From Ypsolopha sequella (Eukaryota > Arthropoda > Insecta > Lepidoptera > Ypsolophidae), in contig OW203989.1 in NCBI GenBank assembly GCA_934047225.1, positions 15,971,977-16,035,976 of the forward strand: a stretch of DNA of 64,000 nt. Direction: 5' to 3'. Made by a program: the position numbers and the translations under genes. Positions within the stretch are counted from its first letter, which is position 1. Every line of letters begins with the position of its first letter. The notes beneath the pieces were generated by a model. It was not told the origin of the DNA, made no database searches, and saw only the letters and a list, made by a program, of their open reading frames with translations. Below are positions 23,444-33,544 of the stretch, in pieces.

Positions 23444-23909
23444 AATCTAACATACGCGTCACGGAAATACGGTAATTGGGCTGCAGGAGTATAAATTCGG
23501 AAACGGGATATAGCACAAAATTGTATTTATTTATTTTTCTTAAGGAGAACCAGTAGTTAGTAAGCTAATTGTATGTTAGATTGACGTGACAGAAACGCAT
23601 AACCCCGCGCAGGCAAAACTTGGTAAAGCATTTTTTATAAAGCTCTGCCTGCGTGCCAAATTATCAAAAGTTCAAGGTAACTTCCACTTATTCTAGCACC
23701 ATAGAATTTGGCACCAAGAAAGTGCTTTATATGAGTTAATAATAAATAAAAAATGTGATACCAAGTTTTCCCTGCGTTTCCTGCACGTCAATCTAACATA
23801 CGCGTCATGGAAATACGGTAATTGGACTGCAGGAGTATAAATTCGGAAACGGGATATAGCATATTTTTTTTTTTTGAGGATTACCATTAGTTAGTTAGCT
23901 AATTGTAAC
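23444..23909 (+). repeat. Direct duplication with 347-bp offset
   Basis: ATCTAACATACGCGTCACGG (23444) and ATCTAACATACGCGTCATGG (23791) start two copies of about 120 bp that continue through GGAGTATAAATTCGGAAACG and TAGCTAATTGTA. Between them is a small inverted-repeat piece (23580-23792: GATTGACGTG and CACGTCAATC). Confidence 0.7.
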
Positions 23910-24066
23910 AAAACATATCAAACTGTAATTAATGCTAAACTTGCATTATTTAAGTATCTACCTATATATATAATAAATAAATATAAGTTAAATATTATAC
24001 ACACAGTTAAATAACAATTTTGAATTTGTTTCCTAATATTAAAAGTTTTATTATATATATATATAC

Positions 24067-24470
24067 AGATTCTTACGAATATTAAAGTAGAAATTGAATA
24101 AAAAAGAGAATTTTCGATATATATTTCGACCCACTTGGGATAGTGGGCACTACGGAGCCGGACTAAACAGACAACACTGACCGACAGACAGACCCTTCTC
24201 TACCTTAGGTAGTGGGCACTACGGAGCCGGACTAAACAGACAACACTGACCGACAGACAGACCCTTCTCCCTTCACCAGATGAGAGCAAAAAGGTAGGTA
24301 AACTAAATAGGTTAAGAAAATAGGTTAAGTTTGTCAATTTATTATTAACTCTATTTTATTTATGATATTATTCTATATTCGACTGACGACGATCCCAAGT
24401 GGGTCGAAATATATATCGAAAATTCTCTTTTTTATTCAATTTCTACTTTAATATTCGTAAGAATCTGTAT
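24067..24470. repeat. Inverted repeat with 75-bp arms and an internal tandem duplication
   Basis: The left arm 24067-24145 (CAGATTCTTACGAATATTAA) and right arm 24391-24470 are near-perfect complements. The interior holds two copies of a roughly 62-bp unit beginning AGTGGGCACTACGGAGCC (24148 and 24211). The right arm together with preceding bases contains the hammerhead-like motif. The Gypsy LTR starts just after the right arm. Confidence 0.85.
24378..24420 (+). ncRNA. Hammerhead ribozyme-like motif, locus A
   Basis: The + strand reads stem I TTCGA, core CTGACGA (24383-24389), an extra C, stem II GATCC-CAAGT-GGGTC, GAAA (24406-24409), a short alternating AT stem III, then stem I TCGAA. This is the order of a type-I hammerhead (CUGANGA, stem II, GAAA, stem III, UH, stem I). 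Deviations are the unpaired C before stem II and a stem III too short to close alone, as seen in retroelement hammerheads thought to act as dimers. Function is untested. Confidence 0.5.
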
Positions 24471-24477
24471 ATATATA

Positions 24478-24781
24478 TGTCGGCGAAAATGATTAAAAGG
24501 AGCTGATTTGACTTTTGAGGCACAGCACGTGGTTGCCGCGCCATCGGGGGCCGCCGGTGTCGCGCGCGCGCGCTCACGGAACGTCGGGGCGGCCGCATGG
24601 TCGAGCTCGAGCGGCAGTGTTCGCTGGGAGCGCGCCCGATGCATTTCTCCGACGGATCGTTTGCCTCTTAAGTTGATATAAAATTTGTGTGTTATTGGAT
24701 TAAATCACGTGAACTTTGTAACCCGGATATTTTAATATAATAGACCGCCTCCGGTTAGGATAGGTGTACGTTTATTCGACA
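24478..24781 (+). repeat. 5' LTR of the Gypsy element
   Basis: 304 bp, starts TGTCGGCGAAAATG and ends TTTATTCGACA. It is GC-rich in the first half (CGCGCGCGCGCT) and AT-rich in the second, matching 29422-29725 base for base by eye. Sequence just inside (TCAGAAGTGTGATCC) could be a primer-binding site resembling a tRNA-Leu 3' end, with mismatches. Confidence 0.95.
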
Positions 24782-24836
24782 TCAGAAGTGTGATCCAGGA
24801 CCCGGAAGCGCTCTGGAAGTGGTGCCGTGAGTGACA

Positions 24837-25061
24837 ATGAGTGAACACGACACAACTGAGCCCGACCACCACGAGGCCAGCGCGAATATGGACCATGCCG
24901 AAAGTGCGGGCGCAGGCGAGTCCGGCGCGTTACTGCAGCTACTGCGCGGGCTGGCTAGAGGGCTGCAGCCGCCCGCGCCCGCTCCGCGCTTATCAAGTTC
25001 GACCCTGACGATCCGGATGCTGACATCGAGGGCTGGTGTAAGATTAATGAGGTTATTGTGA
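24837..25061 (+). pseudogene. Gypsy gag N-terminal segment, ends in a frame break
   Basis: This frame opens at ATG 24837 (an ATG at 24831 is also in frame) with an acidic MSEHDTTEPDHHEASAN and a Leu/Ala-rich stretch. From about 24985 the Gag-like sequence continues in the next frame (LIKFDPDDPDADIEGW), which joins the long ORF at 25058. The long ORF's own frame has a stop at 24956 and no ATG before 25058. The simplest reading is one base lost near 24980-24990. The position, within the first 50 codons of gag, is not where programmed gag-pol shifts occur. Confidence 0.75.
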
Positions 25062-28000
25062 AGCACAAGGATCTCAAAGGTACCGAATTATTATTACCGT
25101 TAATGAAAGCATTGCGTGGACGAGCTGCCACGTGCCTTACGAAGATACAGCCCGATTGCATAACGTGGGAAAATGTAAAAAATACTCTGATCGCAAAGTT
25201 TGCAAAACCCATGCTTATGCAAGATTACTTCGATCGCATTATTAAATTTAAAATGCAGGATAAAGAAACCGCCGCGGATGCAGGATTGCGCCTTTGGCAT
25301 CTGATTGAGACAATACCTAAAATCGAATTGAACGATGAGGTAATTACCGGCTTCGCTGTGTCCATTCTATCTAATTCCGATCATATTTTAAGACGTGAAT
25401 TAAATTCGCATACTATAACTTCAAAGACGCAGCTGTGTCGCATATTACGTGGGGTATCAATGAAGCGACAAAATGAGGATACGACTACGCACATCGAGAA
25501 TAAGCGCCCGCGATTCAATAACAGTCAGCGCCCGGTTACTTTTACTGGTACTTGCCATCGCTGTGGTGAGGTAGGCCATAAAATCATGAATTGTCCTCAA
25601 AGCCGTTACGAAAGTTCCCAGATTAGCAGACCATCCACATCACGATTTGTGCCATTGACGGCCATGGTAGCACCCCCGCGCCACGAAGAGAAGCGGCCGG
25701 TGACGTGCTACGCGTGCGGCAAGCAGGGACACGTTGCCAGCTCCTGCGCAGCTGCCACCGCTCTCCGCGACTCCAACCAAGCCCCTAGAAAGGAGGTCAA
25801 GCTGTGCAACAAGCGGGCTGTTACTGGTGAGCTACATGTTGCAGGTATGAGTTGTCGCTTTCTTTTTGACTCCGGTTCAGAGTGTTCTCTTATAAAAAAA
25901 AGTCTCGCAGAAAAACTAGATGGAGTGTTACTTTACAACACTGTAGTACTAGTAGGTATAGGTAATTCTGACGTAAAGTGCACTAAACAAATGAGATGTT
26001 CAATTAACGTCCAAGGTCTCACCTTGAAAATTCTATTTCATATTGTTGATGATTCTAGTTTGATTGAACCCATTCTTCTCGGTCGTGATATAATTGATAT
26101 GGGGGTACATGTAGAACTCGGTGTTAATGGCATACATTTATTCAAATCTAAGTTTTCTCAGTTCACATCTTGTATGCCTACCCTACTTGAGTCACAAGTA
26201 GATACGGACTTAGAAGGTGACACCAAAGGATCTTTGCTGACATTACTTGATTCTTATTCAGAATACTTTGTCGAAGGTAGTCCAACCAGGCGTGTTACCA
26301 CAGGAAAAATGAAAATAGAGCTCATTGACCCCAATAAATTGGTACAACGACGTCCTTACAGACTATCGGCTAGTGAACAACAAATAGTGAAAGACAAGGT
26401 ATCTGAACTACTAGAGGCAGGCGTCATTCGCGAAAGCAAGTCTCCTTTCGCCAGTCCCATCTTGCTGGTCAAGAAGAAGGACGGCAGCGACCGCATGGTA
26501 GTAGACTATAGAGAGCTAAATTCTAATACGCGCAGCGACAATTATCCTCTACCGCGAATCAATGATCAGATTGATAGATTACATGGAGCTAATTACTTTA
26601 CCTCTCTTGACATGACCTCAGGATTTCATTGTATCAGCGTAGAGTCAGCTTCTATTGAACGTACTGCGTTTGTTACACCTAATGGGCAATATGAGTACGT
26701 TGCCATGCCTTTTGGCCTCAAAAATGCACCATCGGTTTTTCAAAGATGCATTCAAAATGCCTTGAAAGACTGTGAATTTGCCCTTACGTATATAGATGAC
26801 ATCTGCGTTCCTTCGGTTACGGTAGAACAAGGGTTGGAACGTCTCGAGTCCGTTCTCGCAGCACTTGCGAGGGCTGGGTTCTCTCTGAACATGAAAAAGT
26901 GCAAATTCCTAAAACGTGAAATCTCTTATTTGGGGTATAAAATAAAATCAGGAGAAATTAAACCAAATCCTAATAAAGTGCAAGCTCTGGTAGAAATTCC
27001 AGCTCCTCGTACCGCTACGCAAGTTCGCCAGTTTATTGGGCTCGCTTCCTATTTTAGACAATTCATACCCAACTTTTCATCACTTATGGCCCCTCTGTAT
27101 CCACTTACGCAACACAACGGTAATATCAATTGGACAGAACAACATAGCAAAGTGCACAGGCATATAGTAGATATCTTAACTTCTGAACCAGTATTAGCAA
27201 TTTACGATCCAGATAGAGACGTAGAATTGCACACGGATGCGAGCGCGCAGGGCTACGGTGCGATCTTGATTCAGCGGCGTGAGCGCACGCAGTACGTGGT
27301 AGCGTACTATAGCCGGCGCACCTCCGCCGCTGAGTCGCGTTACCACTCATACGAGCTGGAGACTCTGGCGGTGGTGCGCGCTGTAGAGCACTTCAGGCAT
27401 TACTTGTATGGTCGCCACTTTACAGTTCGTACCGACTGCAATGCGCTTAAAGCATCTAGTAAAAAAAAGGACCTCACGCCTCGCGTACATAGATGGTGGG
27501 CAATACTGCAAAGTTACGATTTTGATGTAGAATACAGAGAGGGGCGAAATATGCAACATGTAGACTTCCTATCCAGAAACCCACTACCTCACTCTGATTC
27601 CGATAGTGACGACATTGATTTCCCTTCAAAAAGGGAAGTTCAAGTCTTAGAGTTGCAGCAAGAATGGCTAGCTGTAGAGCAGCAACGGGATAGTGAGATA
27701 GTGGATATCATGGATAAATGGAGAGTCGGTGACTTACCGCGAGATGATGCTCAATCGTATGATATTAGGAAGGGCGTTTTGTACCGAAAAGTGCAGCGTA
27801 ATAAACGAACTAAGTGGCTGCCTATCGTTCCCCGATCTTTAGTGTGGTCTCTTATAAGCCATGTACATTCCGAAGTAAAACATCTTGGTTATGATAAAAC
27901 ACTTGACAAATTGTTTGACTTATATTGGTTCCCTGGCATGGCAAAGGCTGTAAAAAAATTTGTAGATGCATGTTTGGTATGTAAAGCCTGTAAAGGAACT

Positions 28001-29056
28001 TCAGGGGCTCAACCAATCCAGCTGCACTCTATACCTAAAGTAGCGGTACCGTGGCACACGATCCATATAGATCTAAGCGGGAAACTAAGTGGTAAAAGCT
28101 CAAAAAAGGAGTACGTAAGTGTTATTATTGATGCTTTTACAAAATATGTTCTGTTACGGTTGACTACGAGCTTAGATGCCAATAGCGCTATAGAATCGTT
28201 AAAAGAGGCCATCAATTTATTCGGTACACCGAAACGTGTAATTGCTGATCAGGGCCGTTGCTACATTAGTAATTATTTTCAAAAGTTTTGTTCAGAAAAT
28301 AATATAGAGCTTCATATTATTGCAGTCGGGGCTAGCAGAGCCAATGGTCAGGTCGAGAGGGTAATGCAAACACTTAAAAACCTACTCACCATTACTGAAA
28401 ATAGTTCAGATACTGTGTGGAGAGACGAACTTGGTGCAATTCAGCTAGCATTAAATAGTACAAAGTGTAGAGTCACGGGTTACTCAGCAACTGAACTTAT
28501 GTTCGGTATCAAATCGCAGGCTTTAGGCATCTCTAGGATAGCTTGTAATGATGAGACTTCTGAATGTAGGGCTGACTTAAACGAGATCCGTAAAAATGCC
28601 TCCGGCAATATACAACACATAGCAAAGTCAGACGAGGTTCGTTTCAATAAGGGAAAAACACTGGTAAAGTCATTTAGTAAGGGCGATTTTGTGTTTCTGA
28701 AATCCTGCGAACGAAATCAGACCAAGTTGGATAGGAAGTTTAGAGGTCCTTTTAAGATAACCGAAGTCTTGGAAAATGACCGCTATGAACTGCAACATGT
28801 AGACGGCTCAAAGAGGAAGTACAAATACCCCCACGAAAGCTTGCGTAAAGTTCCGGAAGGGCGCGAAGGACTAACGGAAATTGCAGAAGCTCTATGTGAT
28901 CAAGCGTTAGAGCAGGATGGGCCTGTGTCGGCGGATGATAGCACTGAAATGGAGGTTGATGAAGGAGACACGGGTAGCACGGCGATGCAGGTGCACCGTG
29001 AGGCGGATAATGGCGCGGTGGTAATGGAACCAGCCGGCGCAGTGTGTGATGAATGA
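25058..29056 (+). CDS. Gypsy Gag-Pol polyprotein (1332 codons), 5' end displaced by frame break
   Basis: A single open frame with the order Gag, two CCHC knuckles (CHRCGEVGHKIMNC near residue 165; CYACGKQGHVASSC near 216), protease (FDSGSECSL near 268), RT with YIDD near 578, RNase H (HTDASAQGYG near 724), and integrase with an H2C2 zinc region (about 945-985) and D, D, E residues near 1003, 1061 and 1098. A chromodomain was not seen. No shift separates gag from pol. Probable function: copy-and-paste retrotransposition through virus-like particles. The first Met used here is internal to Gag, since the matching upstream coding lies in another frame. Confidence 0.95.
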   Translation: MKHKDLKGTELLLPLMKALRGRAATCLTKIQPDCITWENVKNTLIAKFAKPMLMQDYFDRIIKFKMQDKETAADAGLRLWHLIETIPKIELNDEVITGFAVSILSNSDHILRRELNSHTITSKTQLCRILRGVSMKRQNEDTTTHIENKRPRFNNSQRPVTFTGTCHRCGEVGHKIMNCPQSRYESSQISRPSTSRFVPLTAMVAPPRHEEKRPVTCYACGKQGHVASSCAAATALRDSNQAPRKEVKLCNKRAVTGELHVAGMSCRFLFDSGSECSLIKKSLAEKLDGVLLYNTVVLVGIGNSDVKCTKQMRCSINVQGLTLKILFHIVDDSSLIEPILLGRDIIDMGVHVELGVNGIHLFKSKFSQFTSCMPTLLESQVDTDLEGDTKGSLLTLLDSYSEYFVEGSPTRRVTTGKMKIELIDPNKLVQRRPYRLSASEQQIVKDKVSELLEAGVIRESKSPFASPILLVKKKDGSDRMVVDYRELNSNTRSDNYPLPRINDQIDRLHGANYFTSLDMTSGFHCISVESASIERTAFVTPNGQYEYVAMPFGLKNAPSVFQRCIQNALKDCEFALTYIDDICVPSVTVEQGLERLESVLAALARAGFSLNMKKCKFLKREISYLGYKIKSGEIKPNPNKVQALVEIPAPRTATQVRQFIGLASYFRQFIPNFSSLMAPLYPLTQHNGNINWTEQHSKVHRHIVDILTSEPVLAIYDPDRDVELHTDASAQGYGAILIQRRERTQYVVAYYSRRTSAAESRYHSYELETLAVVRAVEHFRHYLYGRHFTVRTDCNALKASSKKKDLTPRVHRWWAILQSYDFDVEYREGRNMQHVDFLSRNPLPHSDSDSDDIDFPSKREVQVLELQQEWLAVEQQRDSEIVDIMDKWRVGDLPRDDAQSYDIRKGVLYRKVQRNKRTKWLPIVPRSLVWSLISHVHSEVKHLGYDKTLDKLFDLYWFPGMAKAVKKFVDACLVCKACKGTSGAQPIQLHSIPKVAVPWHTIHIDLSGKLSGKSSKKEYVSVIIDAFTKYVLLRLTTSLDANSAIESLKEAINLFGTPKRVIADQGRCYISNYFQKFCSENNIELHIIAVGASRANGQVERVMQTLKNLLTITENSSDTVWRDELGAIQLALNSTKCRVTGYSATELMFGIKSQALGISRIACNDETSECRADLNEIRKNASGNIQHIAKSDEVRFNKGKTLVKSFSKGDFVFLKSCERNQTKLDRKFRGPFKITEVLENDRYELQHVDGSKRKYKYPHESLRKVPEGREGLTEIAEALCDQALEQDGPVSADDSTEMEVDEGDTGSTAMQVHREADNGAVVMEPAGAVCDE

Positions 29057-29421
29057 TGATGAAGGTACGTTAAGTAGCATCTCACTGCTGGCCGCAAACC
29101 ACTGGCTTGCCAAGCGCTATATGCGTGTTGGTCCCCAGTGTGTGGCGCGGAGCTGTAGCGAGTGCTATACGCGATACTTGTCTTGAGTGTTTTCGAGAGT
29201 TGATGATCACTGAGAATATGAATTTGAGAGAGAATAGAGCTTTATTAATTGTCTTAATTACTTTTCATTGATAATACACCATTAAGTTCGGATAACAAAA
29301 CGCCGTGGAGTTCTGTAGAATCCGTATTTGATAGAAAGCTTGACTGTGTTCGATGGTAACGCTGGATTTTGTTATCTTCAGATGAGTAACGCACGAGGAC
29401 GTGCGTACGTCAGGAAGGCCG

Positions 29422-29725
29422 TGTCGGCGAAAATGATTAAAAGGAGCTGATTTGACTTTTGAGGCACAGCACGTGGTTGCCGCGCCATCGGGGGCCGCCG
29501 GTGTCGCGCGCGCGCGCTCACGGAACGTCGGGGCGGCCGCATGGTCGAGCTCGAGCGGCAGTGTTCGCTGGGAGCGCGCCCGATGCATTTCTCCGACGGA
29601 TCGTTTGCCTCTTAAGTTGATATAAAATTTGTGTGTTATTGGATTAAATCACGTGAACTTTGTAACCCGGATATTTTAATATAATAGACCGCCTCCGGTT
29701 AGGATAGGTGTACGTTTATTCGACA
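29422..29725 (+). repeat. 3' LTR of the Gypsy element
   Basis: 304 bp, same as the 5' LTR by eye. It is preceded by a short purine run (AGGAAGG) in place of a clear polypurine tract. A 365-bp non-coding stretch separates it from the pol stop at 29056. Confidence 0.95.
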
Positions 29726-29771
29726 TATATAATAAAACGGTTAAAAAAAGCTTTTAAAGCAAAAGTATTTA

Positions 29772-32397
29772 TTAAAGCCGATTTTGAAGGTTTTAGTTTT
29801 AAGATAAGAAACCTACTAAAAAACTTAATTTTAAATGACAGCACTATTTTTTGCTATTTTGAAGGGCACACTAACTAAAATTAACAAGCTTTTAGGACGC
29901 TCCTAAGTTTAATTCACAGATAACGGACCACAGATGAGAATGGACCATTAATCAACAATAATATTGACAATAATCAACATTACGGGTGATTCCATTCGGT
30001 CAGTATGGCAAGCAATCAGTATTTCTACTTCTTGGTAGAATTACGACCATGTTGTAAATGATTTCATTTTAATATTTTAGTATTTTCCCGGGGTTTCACT
30101 AACTGGAACATTGTTTTTGGAAAACCTACTAATAAAATTATTAAAAAAAGATTACCAGAATTGATCATTATCAAAATTAAATAATTTTATCTGTCACATT
30201 CATGGTTATTTTAGTTATGTAAGTTATTTTTAAGATTATTATGCTGGCAAAACTTAACAACTTTGACAGACGATAGGTTATTTTCTTTGGAATTTGTTTT
30301 ATTTCTTGTTTACGTCGTAAAACTTTACGAAACGACCATGAGTAACAGCAGGAGAAGGTCGAACAAGAGAGACAGACGAAGCTCATGTTAACTACATACA
30401 TGCTCATATGATTTTAGTGCGTGGTAAGTTTTGATCTAGATAAAATCAAAAATACCTTTTAAAAAACTTCGAATGGCCTTGCTGCTAATAGTCTATCTAC
30501 TTTTCTAGGAAACGGGGATATCCTCAGGTGGCGCAGATATGGAGAGACCTCGCCCTTCAAAATAGTTGGGACGTGCCAGAGATATACTTAACGGAGCAAG
30601 CAAGTATGTATCTTTGTTTTTTTTTTCTTTCAAAGCCTAAAACAGAGATACTTTGAGGCCAGAAATCAACCGACATCACTTAACATTTTAGATACCACCA
30701 GCATGCCTAAGCTGTGGCAAGATTTTTCTCCTATAACTTAATTACATATGATTACTCGGAACAAATGCTTTTGATGCAATTTCCCCTTCAGCTTACTGAG
30801 GAGATTCCTTGCAGAAGTAAGCTCAAGGCTGTGAACTGAGCAATAACCATCTTAGCCTGTATCTGCTCACATCCCTGACTAATATGAAATCACATTCAGT
30901 TCCTAAGGGACCATCTTACTATATTCTTTGTGACGGCCTGGATCTGTACACTTACAAAGCTATGGCGGTCAAGGAGAAGGTGTTTTGTGTTTGGCCCCAA
31001 ATAGTTTCTTTAAAAATCTCTTACATTATTAAACATGATATATTTATTTACAGTCCAGCGCATGGTTCCGAGGCCACTCGTGCAACGATACATGAAAATG
31101 CAAGTTCCAGTGAAGATGGTATAATCTAAGTGAATGAAAGATCACTTTATAAATACCCTAAATGGCTTGGCTGATGCAGTTCTGAGCATGGGCGAAAACA
31201 TTTCCAGTGCATTGCGGAATGCTGCTGTTATCTACGAGCAGAGATCATGAGTGACAACCAAATTGACTCCTACTCAGTATGGGGCTGGTATGCCCGAAGA
31301 TGGCAGGACCCTATAGAAACCATAAGTAACATAGATCTGAGCCCCGATCCGGACCGCAATGTATTATTTTACTATTTTGTGTTTTAGTGCTATGAATTAA
31401 ATCTAATTTATAAAATGTTTATTTTATTAATTTGTCAATCCTATTAGTAAAATGAAAGAGTTTCCATGACCCGGCAACATGTTGCTTGTCCTTAAGATGA
31501 AGAGATGATATGTTCGACATCAAGCTGTTCTACCTCGGCTTGCTATCAATGAACATGTTGTGCAGGGCACAGCAGGCCAAAAAAATTGTTGCTGCTGTCT
31601 CACGAGTTTGGTGCTTAAACAAGCAATGAAATTTATTATTCGGGTAGCACCTCATAGCACGGAAAGGTTGAACGACACCACAGATGCTAGTGCTCCCATA
31701 AACCTTAGTATGTGTTTCTTATAGTTTTTGTATACAAGAGCAATTACGATGTTGTCCCTCATCATACCTTACCATCATACAAGGCTCGCAAGGTGTATGT
31801 AAGTGGACAAATTTTGGAAAAACTGCAATTTAAAAAAATGTTTGATTGAAGTGTGTACTTGTCGAGAGCAACTACGATGTTGTCCCTCATCATACCTTAC
31901 CATCATACAAGGGTCGCAAGCTGTATGTAAGCGGACAAATCTACTCTTTTCAATAGAAATAAAACGTAGATGTGGCGTCAGGTTATAACACAAATTTGGG
32001 CAAAACTGCAATTTAAAAATGTATTCGATTGAAGTGTGTACGTGTCGAAGAATGTTTTCAATACGGTACACATCTATTTCTATCACAAAACTGTAAAATA
32101 CTACAGGAAAAGTCGTCGGAAAATTAAGTCAGTTTTTATGAGGGACCTTATGAGCAGCTGATTAAAATCCAACTAAAAATATTAAATTTACTGAAGTGAC
32201 AGCTCTAAACTGTGCCCTGAAAATACCAAAACACGTAAGTTGAGTAAATTAGTGCTGTCAAACATAAATTTAGTGGATTTTAGGTTTGACGTTTATAAAT
32301 TCGTGACTTGAAAATGGCTCTTCGTTTTAATCACCACTTAGTGTAAATTTAGATACGTCAAACTAAAACTAAAACCTTCAAAATCAGCTTTAATATC
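29772..32397. mobile_element. PIF/Harbinger DNA transposon relic
   Basis: The ends are TTAAAGCCGATTTTGAAGG and CCTTCAAAATCAGCTTTAA, bounded by TTA/TAA-type sites. On the minus strand (31690-31480) a segment reads RETAATIFLACCALHNMFID, the C-terminal signature of Harbinger DDE nucleases, followed by a stop. On the plus strand (about 30510-31250) are fragments that could be the MADF/Myb-like companion protein (AQIWRDLALQNSWDVPEIY; LADAVLSMGENISSALRNA). Both genes are broken. The remaining interior is non-coding. Confidence 0.6.
31738..32050 (+). repeat. Local tandem duplications
   Basis: A unit of about 120 bp containing TGTTGTCCCTCATCATACCT occurs at 31750 and 31875; its tail (CTGCAATTTAAAAA then GATTGAAGTGTGTAC) recurs a third time at about 32005. 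It lies inside the Harbinger relic. Confidence 0.7.
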
Positions 32398-32748
32398 ATA
32401 CTAATATTAAAAGTTTATATTAAAAAATATGGTACTATAAAATTAGTAAAATAAGTAAGACTAAGTATTTAACAAGAATATTATTTTACTTTGGCCAAAG
32501 CCAGTTTAAAACTACTTATATTAATGACGCTGATTTAAAAATTATCGCTGATATTGTATTCTAGGTGTTTAGGATTCGAGAAATTGGGGCGAATTTTCCG
32601 AAGACAATCCTGGAGAACGGCGGACCAAAGAGTTTTATAGGAGCAGGGGATAATTAAATGGAGTTCTTATGTTAATTTTTCTTAAAAGTTGGGGGCAATC
32701 AATTTTGTTGTTCAAAATGTTGTACAAAAAAGACAATTCTAATATATT

Positions 32749-32985
32749 TCATCTTTCAGTTAGACTATCAATACTGAAATAACTCAATCTCTGTTCGTAT
32801 GAGACCAGCTTTTTCCCGAGACCACAGCTGAAAGTAAGGTGCCAAAGGAAAGTAAACGTTCTATTCGCAGCTTGTGATTCATGTAATGGGGAGACCAAAC
32901 CACAATACTCCAAGTGGCTGCGAACTAATGCATTATATATCAGTATTTTGGTCTTGGCACATTTAAAAACCTTTGCATTCCTCAT
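32749..32985 (-). mobile_element. LINE RT C-terminal fragment
   Basis: The minus strand encodes KTKILIYNALVRSHLEYCG followed by SPLHESQ, the conserved post-RT block (LVRSxLEYxxxxWSP) of Jockey/CR1-like LINEs. It is too short to classify. Confidence 0.7.
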
Positions 32986-33180
32986 GACAAACCCTTTATT
33001 TAATTATGCTCGGATCAACAAATATTATGTTAACACATTCGCGGCTTCTTTATGCTATGGCGTACCAAGTGTACGTTCTCACAGTTTTTCCCTCTTTCTA
33101 GACTCGGTAAGTCGTAATCTAATCTAAACGTGTGTTCCCAGACGCCTCTATGCGTATAGAATTATAACTGAAATACTGAC

Positions 33181-33384
33181 CGATGCGGCGATATAGGTCT
33201 CGGAGACCGTAGCGCCGATCTTCTCGGAGAACGTAAGGGCGATCGCAATGGTGACCGCAGCGGCGAACGCAGCGGTGATCGCAGCGGGGAACGGGGCGAG
33301 CGAGGCGGCGGCGAGCGCAGCGGCGAGCGCAGCGGCGAGCGATAGCGGAGCGGGGAGCGGTGCCGGCGGCGCGGGGACGGCGAC
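33181..33384 (-). CDS. RBBP6: RBBP6 exon: RSPLRSPL repeat (204 nt)
   Basis: Acceptor AG at 33385-33386; donor GTCAGT at 33175-33180. It encodes SPSPRRRHRSPLRYRSPL followed by about seven RSPL units and ends SPRPISPH plus a split Arg codon. The phase is 2 at both ends, so the exon can be skipped in frame. It is part of the Arg-Ser-Pro domain, which in RBBP6 and other SR-related proteins directs nuclear speckle localisation and protein contacts (family knowledge). The opposite strand is GC-rich and open by chance. Confidence 0.92.
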
Positions 33385-33544
33385 CTGGTGGGGAAACGTT
33401 GAGTAAATTAACTACTGTTATCTTGTTAAAGTTCTTATAATATCGCATGTGCAAGTAATAACTAAATAAATAATATTTTTAAGACTTTTTTTTAACTTTT
33501 ATTGTTTTAAATAGATTATAATATATAAATATAAAAGTACTAAT

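Larger units (their letters stand above)
24478..29725 (+). mobile_element. Ty3/Gypsy LTR retrotransposon, full length
   Basis: A 5248-bp element bounded by 304-bp LTRs (TGTCGGCG to TTCGACA) and flanked by TATA on both sides, a plausible 4-bp target duplication in an AT-repeat context. It encodes Gag, protease, RT, RNase H and integrase, with no envelope frame. It lies antisense to RBBP6. The LTRs are identical by eye, which implies recent insertion. A one-base frame break near the start of gag probably disables this copy. Confidence 0.95.
23402..33180 (-). other. RBBP6: RBBP6 intron holding the Gypsy and Harbinger elements
   Basis: Donor GTCAGT at 33175-33180, acceptor AG at 23402-23403. Outside the listed elements (23444-23909, 24067-24470, 24478-29725, 29772-32397, 32749-32985) nothing is recognised. 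Confidence 0.8.

Noticed and set aside
24432..24644. Minus-strand ORFs starting in each Gypsy LTR (also 29265-29588)
   Set aside because: Both arise from the same LTR sequence on the wrong strand; no family signal.
29057..29421. Possible envelope gene after the Gypsy pol frame
   Set aside because: Only 365 bp, stop-rich, no signal peptide or membrane segment; the element is an ordinary retrotransposon.
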